From Myrmaecium sp. VS I D KN 1 (taxonomy: Eukaryota; Ascomycota; Dothideomycetes; Valsariales; Valsariaceae): a DNA stretch of 64,000 bases. How positions within the stretch are numbered: position 1 is the first letter of the stretch; each line of letters starts with the position of its first letter. The notes beneath the pieces were generated by a model. That model worked only from the letters and a program-made list of their open reading frames with translations. It was not told where the DNA came from and did not search any database. This document shows, piece after piece, positions 1 through 11,160 of the stretch. The stretch is from the NCBI GenBank assembly GCA_019775845.1, contig JADQAV010000051.1:80954-144953 (forward strand). Reading direction: 5' to 3'. The position numbers and the translations under genes are program-made.

Positions 1-623
1 ACGGCCAGCGGGCGAATCAATCGCTGCATGAGGAACTCACGCGTGAAAGAGAGGAAGATTGTGTAGAAAGCGACGAAAGCGAAGTCCTTGGCACCCTTGC
101 CGTACATTATCGGCGCATCTGGCGCCGCGTCGGGCTCCCGCGGGAGCGGGTAAGAGAGGAAGAGGCACGCGTGGAGCGGATTAGACTCCGTCGGGTTGAG
201 CAGGTAGCCGGCGACGATGATGAGACAAAGGACGAGTGGGTTCACCCAGGTGTGTCGGAAGGAGAAAGCCTTCCAGCGCTTGAAAAGTTTCTTAACGCGG
301 CGCCGCTTCGATGGCCGGCGGGCGGACGCTTCGGAGGAGGAGCGCTATGGAGGAGCGAAGGTTAGCCAGAGTTCCATTCGAGTCCAATCTGACCAGGCAC
401 CGGGATCGGAGAAGGAACTCACCGAAACTGTGGGCGTCGTCGGCGGGCTCAGCGTCGCCAGCGCGGCCACATCGCTATCCCCCGGCAGCTCGCCGCCCAG
501 TCCGCTCGACTTCCTCCGCGGTCGAGGGCCGACGGCACCGCCATTGCCCTGGTTGGCGTGCAGCATCGTGGAGGAGGCCGACGCGGTGTCTACACGAGGG
601 AACGGTTCCGAGGAGCGTGCCAT
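1..623 (-). CDS. LAG1: Ceramide synthase (LAG1/LAC1 type), N-terminal part
   Basis: Partial gene; the 3' part lies beyond the left edge. Exons on the minus strand are 423..623 and <1..344, joined by a 78-bp GTGAGT...TAG intron, giving about 181 residues. The first exon is a Ser/Pro-rich cytosolic tail starting MARSSEPFPR. The second gives a basic stretch (RRRVKKLFKRWK), then FRHTWVNPLVLCL, a first membrane segment, NPTESNPLHACLFLSY and YGKGAKDFAFVAFYTIFLSF, an order I recognise from fungal Lag1 proteins. These enzymes acylate sphingoid bases with fatty acyl-CoA in the ER membrane. The catalytic TLC (TRAM-LAG-CLN8) domain with its His-Asp motif would lie outside the window, so activity cannot be judged. 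An in-frame upstream ATG at 677 would add 18 residues; I chose 623 because the protein from there resembles fungal N-termini. Confidence 0.85.
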
Positions 624-1407
624 TGGAGGTATTCGTGGGTGGTCGTATGTTTGTTCGTACGGCGTACGTATCTGCACGTCAGGCTGTGTGCACGTGTGCG
701 TTGGGGGCAGGTAGAAATGGACAGGATAAGCAGAAGAAGGATAGTCAGCACACGACCCCGACTCAATTCAACCTCATCCCATGCGCATCAGTAACGAAGC
801 TGTGTATGGGGAAAAGAGAGAGAGAGAGAGAGAGGGAAAGAGAAGTGAAGAAGTTAGGAAGGGAGAGCAAGCGACGGGGATGATTCAAATCAAAGTCATG
901 TCCAATCATCACTTATATTACGGTGTATTCCCCGATCGGGCTTGGCCGCGCCGTTCTCCACAGGGGACGCAGGGGGATGGATCGGGCGGATCTCTCTCGT
1001 CCGTTAATCCGTCCGTGAATCGGTCGGAATCGATCGGCCGCCGGGGCTTGCAACTCACCGCAGTATGGACCCTGAGCTGATGCTCCTCGTTACACGTAAA
1101 TGAATAGCGCTCACACATACACGTACATACACATTTCTTTCTCCTTCTCTATCTCCATAAGAGATGATAGCAGATGATGCTCACCTTCATGGTACCTTCA
1201 CGGCGGAGAGATGATGGCGAAGGGCAAGAACCCAACGACGCGTAACACGGTAAACAGAATCATGACTTCATTTCCCTATCCCAATCATCACTCTCTCGCT
1301 TGTAATAGCAAGGTAGGATCATTACACAACGAACCATGAAACTGAAAAAGGAGGAAGAGTCGTTAATGTACAGTCATTGCCACCATCATTGAAAGAGAAT
1401 AACCTCC
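624..1407. other. Intergenic spacer, 784 bp
   Basis: Upstream region of the ceramide synthase and 3' flank of the next minus-strand gene. It holds a perfect (AG)10 microsatellite at 815..834. The short ORFs here show no recognisable protein features. Confidence 0.6.
815..834. repeat. (AG)n microsatellite
   Basis: Ten uninterrupted AG dinucleotides, read directly from the sequence, in the upstream region of the ceramide synthase gene. Confidence 0.95.
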
Positions 1408-2713
1408 TCAGGACTTGTGCAGCGCATGCTTGAGCTTGTCACCAAGCCCCTCTTTCTTCTGGCTGGAGCCGTGGTGCTCCTGAGAGGCGCTGTTGTCGGT
1501 GTGTGAAGCGGTGTTGCTGGCGCCAGCACCTTCACGGTGGACGCCCTTCTGCTCGAGGAGACCTAGACAAGCCTGTCAGCGTCTATCTCAGTTTCCTCAC
1601 ACGGTCCTCGGGGGAAACTTACGGTCAGCCTCACGTCCAGCGCCAGGCTTCTTAGCATCGAAATCTCCGCCCTCCGCCTGGAACCCGCTCGTCTTTACCC
1701 ACTGCTCACCAGACCCCTTCTCCTTGCCGTGCTCGTCGCCTCCTTCTTGCCCGGCGTTCGACTGGCGCTCCTTCTGAGTGTCGTCGTGACCATCATGCAT
1801 CTTCATGGGTTCCCCCGAGTGATCGTTCGGGTCGCGATGCTTGAGTGCCTCCTCGCCACGCTCCTTCTCGTCCTTGATGGCGCCGGTACTCTGGGAGTCA
1901 GGTCCCTCCTTTGGACGGTCGGCGCCCTGGTGCTTCTGGGTCGGCTGCTGCGCGGAGCGAGGATCCGCACCCACGCTGGGCTCCGCGGTGCCAAAACCGC
2001 CAGCGCTCTTCTGTTCAGCACCCACGGCGGGGTCAGCGGTACCAATACCGCCGGTGTTCTGGTAGCCCTTGTTCTCGTTCGCCTCGGTGGGCCGGATATC
2101 CCGGCCGTGGGGGTCGTTCTCATGGATACCACGCACTACACCCGTCTTGTCGGTGTCGTACTGCGGCTGGGGCTGGCCGGCAGCAACGCCGCCGCCGGTG
2201 GTGTGGGAGGTGGTGCTCCCACTAAGGGTATCGGAGCCGCGGGTTTCATGGGAAATGCCTTGAAGTACACAGGTCAGCTCCATATACGTCATCACTTTCG
2301 TCTCAACGAATTCACTACGTACCTGAACGAGATCGATCGTCGAAGCGGTCTCCTGCACCGTAGTTGCCGGAGGAGGCAGTGTTGCTGGAGCTACCAGTGA
2401 AATCGGTTGAGCCGGTCTGACCAGACGTGTAGCCAGTGCTGCCAGCATTTCCGGCGCCGCTGCCTCGGCCTACGCCCGAGCTGGCGAAGGAACCGCCGTG
2501 ATGAGCGCCGTGGTGAGTGGCGCTGTCCCCGGGGACGTTACCGTAGCCTCCCGTCGACGTGTTCACAGACTGCACAGGCACGTTCTGGCTCTCGCCGAAG
2601 GTCTTCTGCTGTGCGGCGTCGCTGGTACGTGGGTCTAGGAGGTTGCCTGCATAGGTGGGATGGGGTCCGTGGTTGGAGGAGGCCTTGTGAGTGGTGTTGA
2701 GTTCTGACGACAT
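1408..2713 (-). CDS. Hydrophilic, LEA/dehydrin-like fungal protein
   Basis: Three exons: 2323..2713, 1623..2258 and 1408..1562, with 64- and 60-bp introns (GTACGT...CAAG, GTAAGT...CTAG), giving 393 residues. The protein has no signal peptide, membrane segment or Cys-rich region. It is rich in Gly, Ser, Thr, Asp, Glu and Lys and looks largely disordered. The N-terminus (MSSELNTTHKASSNHG) and C-terminus (GLGDKLKHALHKS) resemble small fungal stress proteins. Within it the motif GG(I/F)GTA(D/E)P(A/S)VGA occurs twice in tandem (about residues 205-240), an internal duplication. I do not recognise a named orthologue. A role in desiccation, heat or conidial stress tolerance is inference from composition only. 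An ACGTCAT (reverse TGACGT) site lies at 2934..2940, about 220 bp upstream. The next gene upstream is another small hydrophilic protein on the same strand. Confidence 0.7.
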
Positions 2714-3017
2714 GGTGTTGTTAGGACAAGCTGTGGACATCCAAAGGTAACGGAAGGTGGAGTGCTGTGATAGTCTGGAAGAGCGAGGTGTATAAGGTAG
2801 TAGTAGGGTATCAAAGATGATCAAGTGTTCAAGGTTAAGGGAAACAAGAAAGATGAGTTGTGAGAGGGGGTCAGGTGGTGGTGGTGTTGAGGGTGATATA
2901 AGATTGAGCTGGTAGGACCCTTTTGGAGGACAAACGTCATCCCGGGGGGTGTGATGCGATTAGGCCAGCTTTGTTCTGTTCCCGGCGAGCTATGACTTCA
3001 GGGCTGCGAACCACCCG
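2714..3017. promoter_or_regulatory. Upstream region of the LEA-like gene
   Basis: About 300 bp between two minus-strand genes. On the minus strand it contains a TATA-like stretch at about 2894..2900 and, reading back to the plus strand, ACGTCAT at 2934..2940 (half of a TGACGTCA site). No ORF of note. Confidence 0.4.
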
Positions 3018-3330
3018 CTACCCCACGAGGGAGGCGGGGCGGATACGACGGGATCTCCATCGAAGTGACATAGAACCGGGCGTGGGCTGGCCTGTGAAAT
3101 TGGGGTGGGGTGAACTTGAAGGAAGGGGGACTTGATGAACCGGGCAATCCGGTAACTGAAAGCACACTTCACTCACCTTTTCCCTCGACGTTCCCTTGAT
3201 CGAACGGATCTTCGGCAGTGCCCTGGCCCTGCTGCCCGCTGACTGGCTCCGGGCCGGAAGACGACTCCGGGTTGTTCTCGCCATAGACGTACTTAGTTGC
3301 GCCCGAGATGGCGTTCTGAATGGTCTCCAT
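3018..3330 (-). CDS. Small hydrophilic fungal protein (75 aa)
   Basis: Two exons, 3177..3330 and 3018..3091, separated by an 85-bp intron with clear GTGAGT donor and TTTCACAG acceptor, giving 75 residues. The first exon encodes METIQNAISGATKYVYGE followed by an acidic, Gly/Gln/Glu-rich stretch with EPVSGQQGQGTAEDPFDQGN. This resembles short fungal proteins of unknown function that I associate with stress or carbon starvation. The second exon is more basic (SLRWRSRRIRPASLVG), so the 3' exon is less secure than the first. Two adjacent perfect TGACGTCA sites lie about 510 bp upstream. It sits head-to-tail with the LEA-like gene. Function unknown. Confidence 0.5.
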
Positions 3331-4098
3331 GGCGAATGTGGAGGTGGATATGGAAGTGAATTCGCTTTGACGAGTGAAGTAAGAGGCGGGAAGGACGAAG
3401 CAATCCTGCTGGATGACACAGAGCAGAGAGATGATAGACGTGGTCAATTGTCGAGTTCACTGAGGACGTAGTATGATTGTGGTCACTTGGTCGATGGAAT
3501 TGATTCACTGTATGAGAGGTATGTAGAGGTTGAAGGTTGGTACCAGTAGTTAGGCAGATAGGTAAAGGTAAGTTGGTATGTACGGTATGTAGGCAACAGA
3601 GGAAGGGATATAAAGTCCCTCGCGGTGGCCAAGCATGGGTACAAACCTGGACGCATCACCAGCGGTGTGTATTCTACTGCAGAGGGAATCATCCAAGCTT
3701 ACCAGACTTATGACGTCTTGTGAACCGTTATCCAGGGAAAGCAAGGTCATGGGCACGTCACCGGGCTGTGGCTGGTTCACTTATGTAAGTACCTCCTTGG
3801 AGTGATGATGGAGCTCTAACGTCGGTTGGCGACAGGGCCTGACGTCATGACGTCATCCGTTCCCTCCCCTCCATTGCCCGTTTCCCCGATGCGAACTGCC
3901 TGTCCGCCCAGCCAAAGGGACCTTTTCTTGCATACAGACTCAAATTTCAAATGAGGAAGTTAGAGAAGGGAAACAAAGTCATCCGAGAGGCCTTTATCTC
4001 TCGGAGCGCGAGCAAAGAAAGGTTCATAGCTGCTGTACTGGCTATGTAGGGACAAGTGATGACGATTGCTGTAACATCCAAGCACATCCACAGCACAC
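3331..4098. other. Intergenic spacer with CRE-like sites
   Basis: Upstream region of the 75-residue protein and 3' flank of VPS23. It contains TGACGTC at 3711..3717 and a tandem TGACGTCA pair at 3840..3855, described separately. No supported gene. Confidence 0.6.
3840..3855. promoter_or_regulatory. Tandem CRE (ATF/CREB bZIP) palindromes
   Basis: Two perfect TGACGTCA octamers abut each other with no spacer. TGACGTCA is the established binding site of ATF/CREB-type bZIP factors such as fungal AtfA/Atf1, which control stress genes. It lies about 510 bp upstream of the hydrophilic-protein gene at 3330 and 240 bp past the stop of VPS23, so the small gene is the likely target. Binding is inferred. 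Confidence 0.6.
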
Positions 4099-6036
4099 TC
4101 AACGCCCGCCTACCAAACCCCCTTCATCCCCCTCCTCCAAGCCCAATCCCCTCGCAATCTTCTTGATGAGCGCCTTCTTCAGGAACCGCTCTCGCGCCAA
4201 CACCCGCGTCTGCTTCACGAACACCTCCGCCCCCACCCGGCCACGGTCCAGTGCCTTCCCGAGCAGAAACACCGCATCCCCGAGCGCCATCTCCTCCGCG
4301 CAGAGCTGGTACAGCTGCGTGCCGACCACCGTTGGTGCCACCAGCACCGCGTCCACATCCGGCGCCGCCTGGCGCCGCGCTTCCTCCATCACCCGATCCG
4401 CTTCCCGCATCGTCCGCGCCAGGATCTGCTCGTTCGCCGTCAGGTCCGCGTCCAGCTGGTTCAGCAGCTCCAACTCGCCCGTGAGCTGTGCGTGTGCCGC
4501 TCGGAGTGCCGCGTGCTGGGCTTGCAGAGCCGGCACTGCTGCCACGTTGGCCGCGACGGTATCGCGGGTGCGGGCGACGAGCGCCGCGCTGATGCCGTGA
4601 AGTAGCGCATCTTTTTGGGGGTTTGGCGGTACCGGGGGCACAGGAACGTCTGCTGCGGTACCAGTTTGGGAGGGGAGAGTGACGTCCAAGGGGCTGTCGA
4701 GGAGATCCGGTATAGGCGGCTTTGGTTTGGGGTGCTGCTGCTGGACCGAAGGAGCTGGCCCAGCGTAGTGCGTTCCGGGTGGCTGTGGTGGATATTTGGA
4801 AAGGGGCGGAGCCGTGACTTGGGGAGGGATCGGTATGCTGTGATATCGCGGAGAGATGGGCGTGGCTGGTTGCCCTGTGGCGTAAGGGGGTTGCGACGTT
4901 GGCTGGTTGTATCGTGAAGTAGCCGGCGGCAACTGTCCATTCTCCGTTACCGGGCTGACCGGGCTTTCATAGCGCTGGGTTTGCCGAAGCTCTGGCGGCA
5001 CAGGTCCTTGTGGGGATTGGGGGTAAGGCGGTGACACACCAACGGATCCGGTACTAAACTGTCGCTGCGGTTGCCAGTGGTCATGAGGTTGTGCGGAGAC
5101 AGCGGGTGCGTGAGGTTTCGGAGGGAGAGGCGGGGGAGCATATCCTGTCGTATCTGGCATCGGTTGCTGAGACGATTGGGCCTGCTGCGGTTGCTGAGAA
5201 TACCCGTTGGCCGGCTGCTCATGCGGCTTCGGGGGCTTCGGGGGGGCAACCGGTTGCTGTGCGGGCTGCGGCACCGGCGATGCCCTTGAGGACTGCGTCA
5301 AAGATCTCCTCCACTCCTCCGGCGGAGGTGGCACAGGCGGGGGTGCGGGCGAGGCCTGAGGCGGACGATAAGTCGCCTGCTGCTTTGACATGACCGGCGG
5401 CTCTTTCGCGAAAACGCTCCTCAGCACGGCAAGGAAATCCGCGATCGTAGACTTCTATATCCCACTCAGTATAAGTCGCAAAAGGCCAGTCCTTAAAACG
5501 ACAACCAAGCATGGCATTACGATAGAGGAACTCACATCCCAATGTCTTCCCCACTGCGCCAGGTACGGGTGATACACCCGCCCATCCGTCCCAACGTGCT
5601 GACCCGGTCTGACAAACATGTCCGGAGCCGGAGTGACATAGACCAAGGGGGCCTCGTGAGGGTACGGGTGCGGCACCCACACCGCGATCGGGAACCGGTA
5701 TACAGTGCCGCGGAAGTTCACAGGCACAGTCCCGCTGAGCAGGAGCAGCAGGGCGGATGCGCCGTTCTCGTAAGCTGGAAGCGGCGAGGTTATCACCTGG
5801 GATCGGTCGTGGGAAGATGCATTTAGTGGGGCATACTGTACACATCGGTGCGCGGCGAGAGGGTGGGGTACTGCGAGAGCGCTGCGGCGGCATCGGAGTA
5901 TGTGCGATTGACATCTGCATATTCCTGGGTGAAGGGACGGGAGATTAGCAGTGAAGAGCGGCGGGAGCGGCGGGAGGATTACACTCGTGAGGACACTGTA
6001 CAGCCAGTTCAGGACCTTGTCGGGAATAGCGGCCAT
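4099..6036 (-). CDS. VPS23: ESCRT-I subunit Vps23/Tsg101
   Basis: Four exons: 5983..6036, 5837..5924, 5536..5774 and 4099..5454, giving 578 residues. The N-terminal UEV domain (about 1-145) includes the family-typical VLNWLYSVLTS start, YPTLSPRTDVYTYENG, FRGTVYRFPIAVWVPHPYP and VRPGQHVGTDGRVYHPYL. It lacks the ubiquitin-ligase Cys, as in all Tsg101 proteins. A long Pro/Gln-rich linker (about 150-400) follows, then a coiled coil (about 430-490) and the C-terminal steadiness box ending RFLKKALIKKIARGLGL. Vps23 recognises ubiquitinated cargo at endosomes within ESCRT-I for multivesicular-body sorting, and in fungi also takes part in pH signalling. The acceptor of the last intron could alternatively lie one codon downstream, losing a Lys. 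Length and order match the family. Confidence 0.95.
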
Positions 6037-6503
6037 GGTTGCGGGAGACGATGCGAGCTCGGATAACACGAACGATGAGCCATACGGCAAAGCTATCTCA
6101 AGCGAGGGACATTATGCGGGGCGGCTATTGACCCATCTAGCGGAGCTGGCTTTATCGACAGTGGTGAGGTTGAAACCATGCTGGGCACAACGTCAGATTG
6201 CGACTCATGGCAGCCAAGAGCGAGACATCGCCATGTTCAGGGTCTCCGTGGTGCTAAGGCGACCAGGCATACACTTTGACAATCGCAACAAGCAATTTGG
6301 AGATCTTCATCTTGCCAATTGATTCAAATGATCAAAAAGGTGGTACTGGTATCATCATACTGCCCGAGGCAGAAGGCCTGCTGTACATGCAGAAAACAAT
6401 GGTTTGGGATAACTGTTCCCCGTCCGCGCCCTCAAAACAAGCGACCGTTCAAAACGCCTGCAAATCCACACCCATACTGCAACCAAAACATACAAAAGGA
6501 AGC
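6037..6503. other. Spacer between NFS1 and VPS23
   Basis: Upstream region of VPS23 and 3' flank of NFS1, 467 bp. I see no gene or distinctive element in it. Confidence 0.5.
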
Positions 6504-8310
6504 TTAATGCGCGCTCCACTCAATCGTGTTCAGATCAATTCCCTCTTGCACCAGTTCCCAGAGAGGGCTGAGCTCCCTCAGGAAGTTGACCCGCTCGCGC
6601 ACCGCCTGCAGCACGTAGTCGATCTCAGCCTGGGTGGTGAAACGACCGATTCCAAAACGAATACTGCTGTGTGCACTCTCATCGCTATTTCCAAGCGCTC
6701 TGAGAACATAGCTGGGTTCCAGGGACGCTGATGTGCAAGCACTTCCAGATGACAAAGCAATGTCCTTGAGAGCCATGAGAAGGGATTCGCCCTCCACGTA
6801 AGCGAACGAGACATTGACGCAACCGGGGTAGTGCTTTTCCGCGTCACCGTTAAGGGTGGTGTGCTCCATCGACAGAAGACCATTCAGCAGGCGGTCAGAC
6901 AGGCCCTTGATGTACTTGTGATCATACTGTAAAATCGTCAGCATCGCGCCTGCTCAAGACGAGCAAAAAACAACGGTGGATAGATCGCGTCTTTTCATAA
7001 CCCCTGCTGTGTAACAACACCGACCTGCCGTACGAATGCAAGCACTCGCGCTCTCGGCAGATGCTCAGAAAGCCATGCATGTTTTAAAGCATATAATCAT
7101 TAAGACGATAGGGAGGATAATGAGAAGGAGATTCTTACCTCCATCTCTTCTTTGCAGAGGCGAGCGGCCTCACCAAAACCCACCGCCAACGGAGGTGACA
7201 GCGTGCCGCTTCTCAGACCACGCTCCTGGCCACCGCCAGTGATAAGAGGATCGATCCTGACCCTGGGCCGTCGGCGAACGTAGCAAGCGCCGATGCCCTT
7301 CGGACCGTAGATCTTGTGTCCGGAAATGGACATCAAGTCGATGTTCATAGCGTTGACATCAATAGGGATCTTGCCGACGGCTTGCGCTCCGTCAGTGTGG
7401 AAGAACACCTTCTTAGATCGGCACAGTCGCCCAATCTCCTCGATAGGCTGGACTACCCCAATCTCGTTGTTCACTGTCATGATGCTGACCAGAGCCGTTT
7501 CGGGCCTGATCGCAGCTTCCAGCTGAGCCAAGTCGATAAGACCATTTGACTGAACCGGGAGGTAAGTAATCTCGAAGCCTTCATCCTGAAGATGGCGGCA
7601 GCTGTCGAGGACACATTTGTGTTCAGTTTGAGAAGTGATTATGTGCCTCTTCTTGCCAGAGCGCTTGAAGAACCGAGCAACACCTTTGATGCTCATGTTG
7701 TTGCTCTCCGTGGCACCGCTGGTGAAGATGATCTCCTTCGGGTCCGCACCGATGAGATCGGCGATGTGAGCTCGGGCTTGCTCGACAGCCTTTTCCGTCT
7801 CCCATCCATACGCGTGTGTCCGTGAATGGGGGTTGCCATAGAGGCCGGTCATGAAGGGGAGCATCGCATCTAAGACACGGGGATCCAACGGCGTAGTCGC
7901 CTGCATGTCAAGGTAGATGGGTCGCTTCCCTTGATCCATGACTGTGGCTTGCTTGAGGATACCTGTTGTGGTGTCAGTATCCAGAGTCATCGGTGAGCTC
8001 GTCATTGAAACATACCGGCCGACGGGTTCATCATCGCACCCGCATCCAAGCCCGTTGCCGGCATCGTGGCATCCTCGGGCCGCGTCCCTGTTTGCTGCAT
8101 AAACGCCTTTTGATCGGCCTTGATCGCGGAGTCAACGTTGACGGTGGCATTAGCCGTCTTCGTCTCCGACACATAAGTCCTCCGTCCATTGCTCCATGTT
8201 GATGGTGCAGCGGCGGCTCGCAGCGCAGGCTTCACGAGACCATGTGTGGATGTTCGTCGGGAGCAAGCTCTGAGGGCCTGCCTCGCTGCTGTGGGTGCAA
8301 TATGTGACAT
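6504..8310 (-). CDS. NFS1: Mitochondrial cysteine desulfurase Nfs1
   Basis: Three exons: 8016..8310, 7139..7962 and 6504..6926, with introns of 53 and 212 bp, giving 513 residues. The first about 95 residues are Ala/Arg/Ser-rich without acidic clusters at the start, a mitochondrial presequence. The body is a class V PLP aminotransferase fold: [39 protein letters not shown] (PLP-stacking His), [10 protein letters not shown], and [10 protein letters not shown] with the Schiff-base lysine at K315. [12 protein letters not shown] follows, and [10 protein letters not shown] carries the catalytic cysteine (C437) that accepts sulfur. The enzyme takes sulfur from cysteine for Fe-S cluster assembly with Isd11 and Isu1, and for tRNA thiolation. 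The start at 8310 is chosen because it opens the presequence; more upstream in-frame codons do not improve it. Confidence 0.97.
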
Positions 8311-9487
8311 TTTTAAGAGGAAGGTGAGAGGGAGGGGGCGGGTCGAAGAAGAAAAGAGGCGGGCTCTGGAAGCCGATAAATAAGCGAGAGCGTCGTCTCC
8401 GGTTCGGCCGAAGTTGGCGGAGGAAGATAGCCGCAGCGCGCGACGACCTCGATGAATGGAGATAGGTGGAACTATACAACTCAACTAGCCGTCGTTGGGA
8501 GGGACTGGTTGAGGGAGAAGAAGGGCGATGAGGAAGAGAGATCTTACAAGAGGATGAGATATTTCCAGCTGAGCGCTTTCCTCGTCAGTAGCAGACAAGC
8601 CTCGGCGCACGCTGACAAACCGTGAGCGCCATTCGCCACGCCCACACGCCCAGGAGGCAGAATAACGGGACAGCTAGCCGGCGGGGAGGCGTAAATTGCT
8701 GCTGGGGTATTCCGGAGTACCGAGTGAGGTAAGTTAAACAAGTACGGATACCTACCGCCTAGATTTCGCTTGTGAATCGGATATGGAGCAATCTACAATA
8801 TACGGTGATCATCGTCGGCGACGGGATCCGGTCACTCCCGGGTCACTTCAATCCTCGAGCTCCGAGGTGTCAACTTACTACTACTTTGCACAATGGAGGG
8901 AGGAAATAGAGATACGTACTATATACCTAGTTCACTACATGATGATTCCGCGATTAGATATCGACGTTATAGACCTAGCGAATACCACCCCTGCCATGCT
9001 TCGTTTAGGAATTCCTATGATATTTGACTTCAAAGCGAGTCATGCATCCATGACCGCTACATCTGCTCTTCGATCAGATTCAATTTTGACAACTTCCAGT
9101 GCCTTACTCTGCACATCAAAGCCTCTATGCACTTGTCTATTCCAAGAAGGGATTCTCACTGTGCGCAACTCGACAAAGAAACGGCCGATGCCCCGTCAGC
9201 ATCCGCTGTCTTTGCCCGTTGTCCGCTTAAGTTATCACGGACCCGGGTAGCATTGCGAGGGATCAAGGTCCGCACTACCTATTCTGTCGCCGTGCTAGGA
9301 GAACGCACAGCCACCTTGACGTAGACCCTGCCCACTCCACCAAACCCGGCTCTACACTTGTACTGCGACCGACCCCGACCGTCCAGGCCGCCGTATTGCT
9401 TCATTCTGTACATTTACCACGCGACCCTTTTTGGATCCTGAGCGCTGCCCGCTATCCCGCCAGTCGCCTTGCGCAACACTTCCCGCA
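8311..9487. other. Divergent spacer between NFS1 and RVS167
   Basis: A 1.18-kb region that must hold both promoters, since the flanking genes are transcribed away from each other. No ORF in it has recognisable features. Confidence 0.6.
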
Positions 9488-11160
9488 ATGAGTTGGAAAG
9501 GCTTCCAGAAAAGCGTCGTGCGGGTACGTCTTCCAGCCGTCCTCCTCGAAAAGCCTGACCCTGTCCGGGATACTGACGCCATGAGTCCTTAGGCGCCGCA
9601 ACTGGTGAAACAACGCTTCAACATCGTGAGTAGCTCTGCTTATCGGCCGCTGTCCCGATCACAGAACCCGCGCGTCGCCGGTGGGGAGAGAGCTGACCGG
9701 GTGGGGGCCACGACAGGGAGAAATCACCAAGGATCCGATCTACGTAGATGCCGAGCGACGATTCGAGGAGTTGGAGAAGGAGACGAAGAAGCTACATGAG
9801 GAGTCGAAGAAGTACGTATGCGCGGGCGTGTGCGATTGAGCAGGGCTGACCGGTAATCAGGTATTTCGAGGCCATCAATGGTACGGACAATGAACCGTTC
9901 CCGGACGCCCGGAACGTGCGTGACTGACTCCAAATGACGTAGGGATGCTCGACCACCAGATCAACTTCTCCCAGGCGATCAAGGAGATCTACCAACCTAT
10001 ATCCGGGCGCATGTCGGACCCGGATTCCTACGTGCAGGAGGGCAACCCGGAAGGGATTCGCGCATGCGAGGAGTACGAGGCCATCGTGCAAGAGCTGAAG
10101 GAGACGTTGGCCCCGGAACTCGAACTCATCGAGAGTCGGATCATCAAGCCGGCGGATGAGCTCCTCGGGATCGTGAAGGTGATCCGCAAAACTGCCGTGA
10201 AGCGCGACCACAAGCAACTCGACTACGACCGTCACCGGGCCACGCTGAAGAAGCTGCAGGACAAGAAGGACAAGACGCTGAAGGACGAGAAGGCGCTCTA
10301 TAAGGCCGAGAACGACGTCGAGCAAGCTACGCAGGAGTACAATTACTTCAACGACCTGCTCAAGGCCGAGCTTCCCAAGCTCTTCCAACTCGAAGCCCAG
10401 TTCATCAAGCCGCTCTTCCAATCATTTTACTACATGCAGCTCAACGTCTTTTACACCCTGCACGAGAAGATGCAGAGCATCGACATCGGGTACTTCGACC
10501 TCACCCTCGACATTGAGGCCGCCTTCGAGAAGAAGCGAGGCGACATCCAAGAGCGCGCCGAAGCCCTCTCCATCACCAAGTTCAAAACCACCGGCGGTCG
10601 GCCCCGGGGGCAGTCCAAATACGGTCAGAACAAGCTCGCCATCGAAGGCCGGCCGGCCACGCTCGCCATCGAGAACGGCTCGGTCGCCTTCTCCGAAAAC
10701 ACGCCCCCTCCGCCCTACAGCCCTGTCACCGCCCTCTCGCCCGCCCACTCCGGCAGCACCCTCGGCCGCGCCAACAGCACCAGCAGTACCGCCTGGACGT
10801 CGGCGGCCAAGGCCAAGGGCGCCGCCCCGCCGCCGCCGAAGCCGAAGCCGGCCCGGTTCAGCGGCGCGCCCGCGCCCGAGACCTGCACCGCCCTGTACGA
10901 CTACGAGGCCCAGGCGGAGGGGGACCTCTCCTTCACCACCGGCGAGACCATCGAGATCATCCACCGCGGCGCGACGGAGAACGAGTGGTGGACGGGTCGG
11001 ATCGGGGCCCGGCAAGGCCAGTTTCCTGGTGCGTCTTTCCAATTCCCTCTCTTTTCCCCTCTTATTCCCCACGCTTCCCTATCGTGTTTCCGATCTTCAG
11101 GGTCTTGAATGAGGGCTAACAGATTTGCGTGCAGGTAACTACGTCCGTCTGAACTCATGA
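9488..11160 (+). CDS. RVS167: BAR-SH3 protein Rvs167 (amphiphysin/endophilin-like)
   Basis: Six exons: 9488..9523, 9593..9625, 9717..9811, 9861..9880, 9943..11028 and 11135..11160, giving 431 residues. The start [12 protein letters not shown] and the following [31 protein letters not shown] and [20 protein letters not shown] are the conserved N-BAR helices (about 1-245). A Pro/Ala/Ser-rich linker follows (about 255-370), then a C-terminal SH3 domain (about 374-431) with [19 protein letters not shown] and NYVRL. Rvs167 bends membranes and drives vesicle scission at cortical actin patches, usually with Rvs161. The gene has a 20-nt micro-exon (9861..9880) and 33- and 36-nt exons, all needed to keep the conserved protein in frame. 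The linker length is close to that of other filamentous fungi. Confidence 0.96.
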
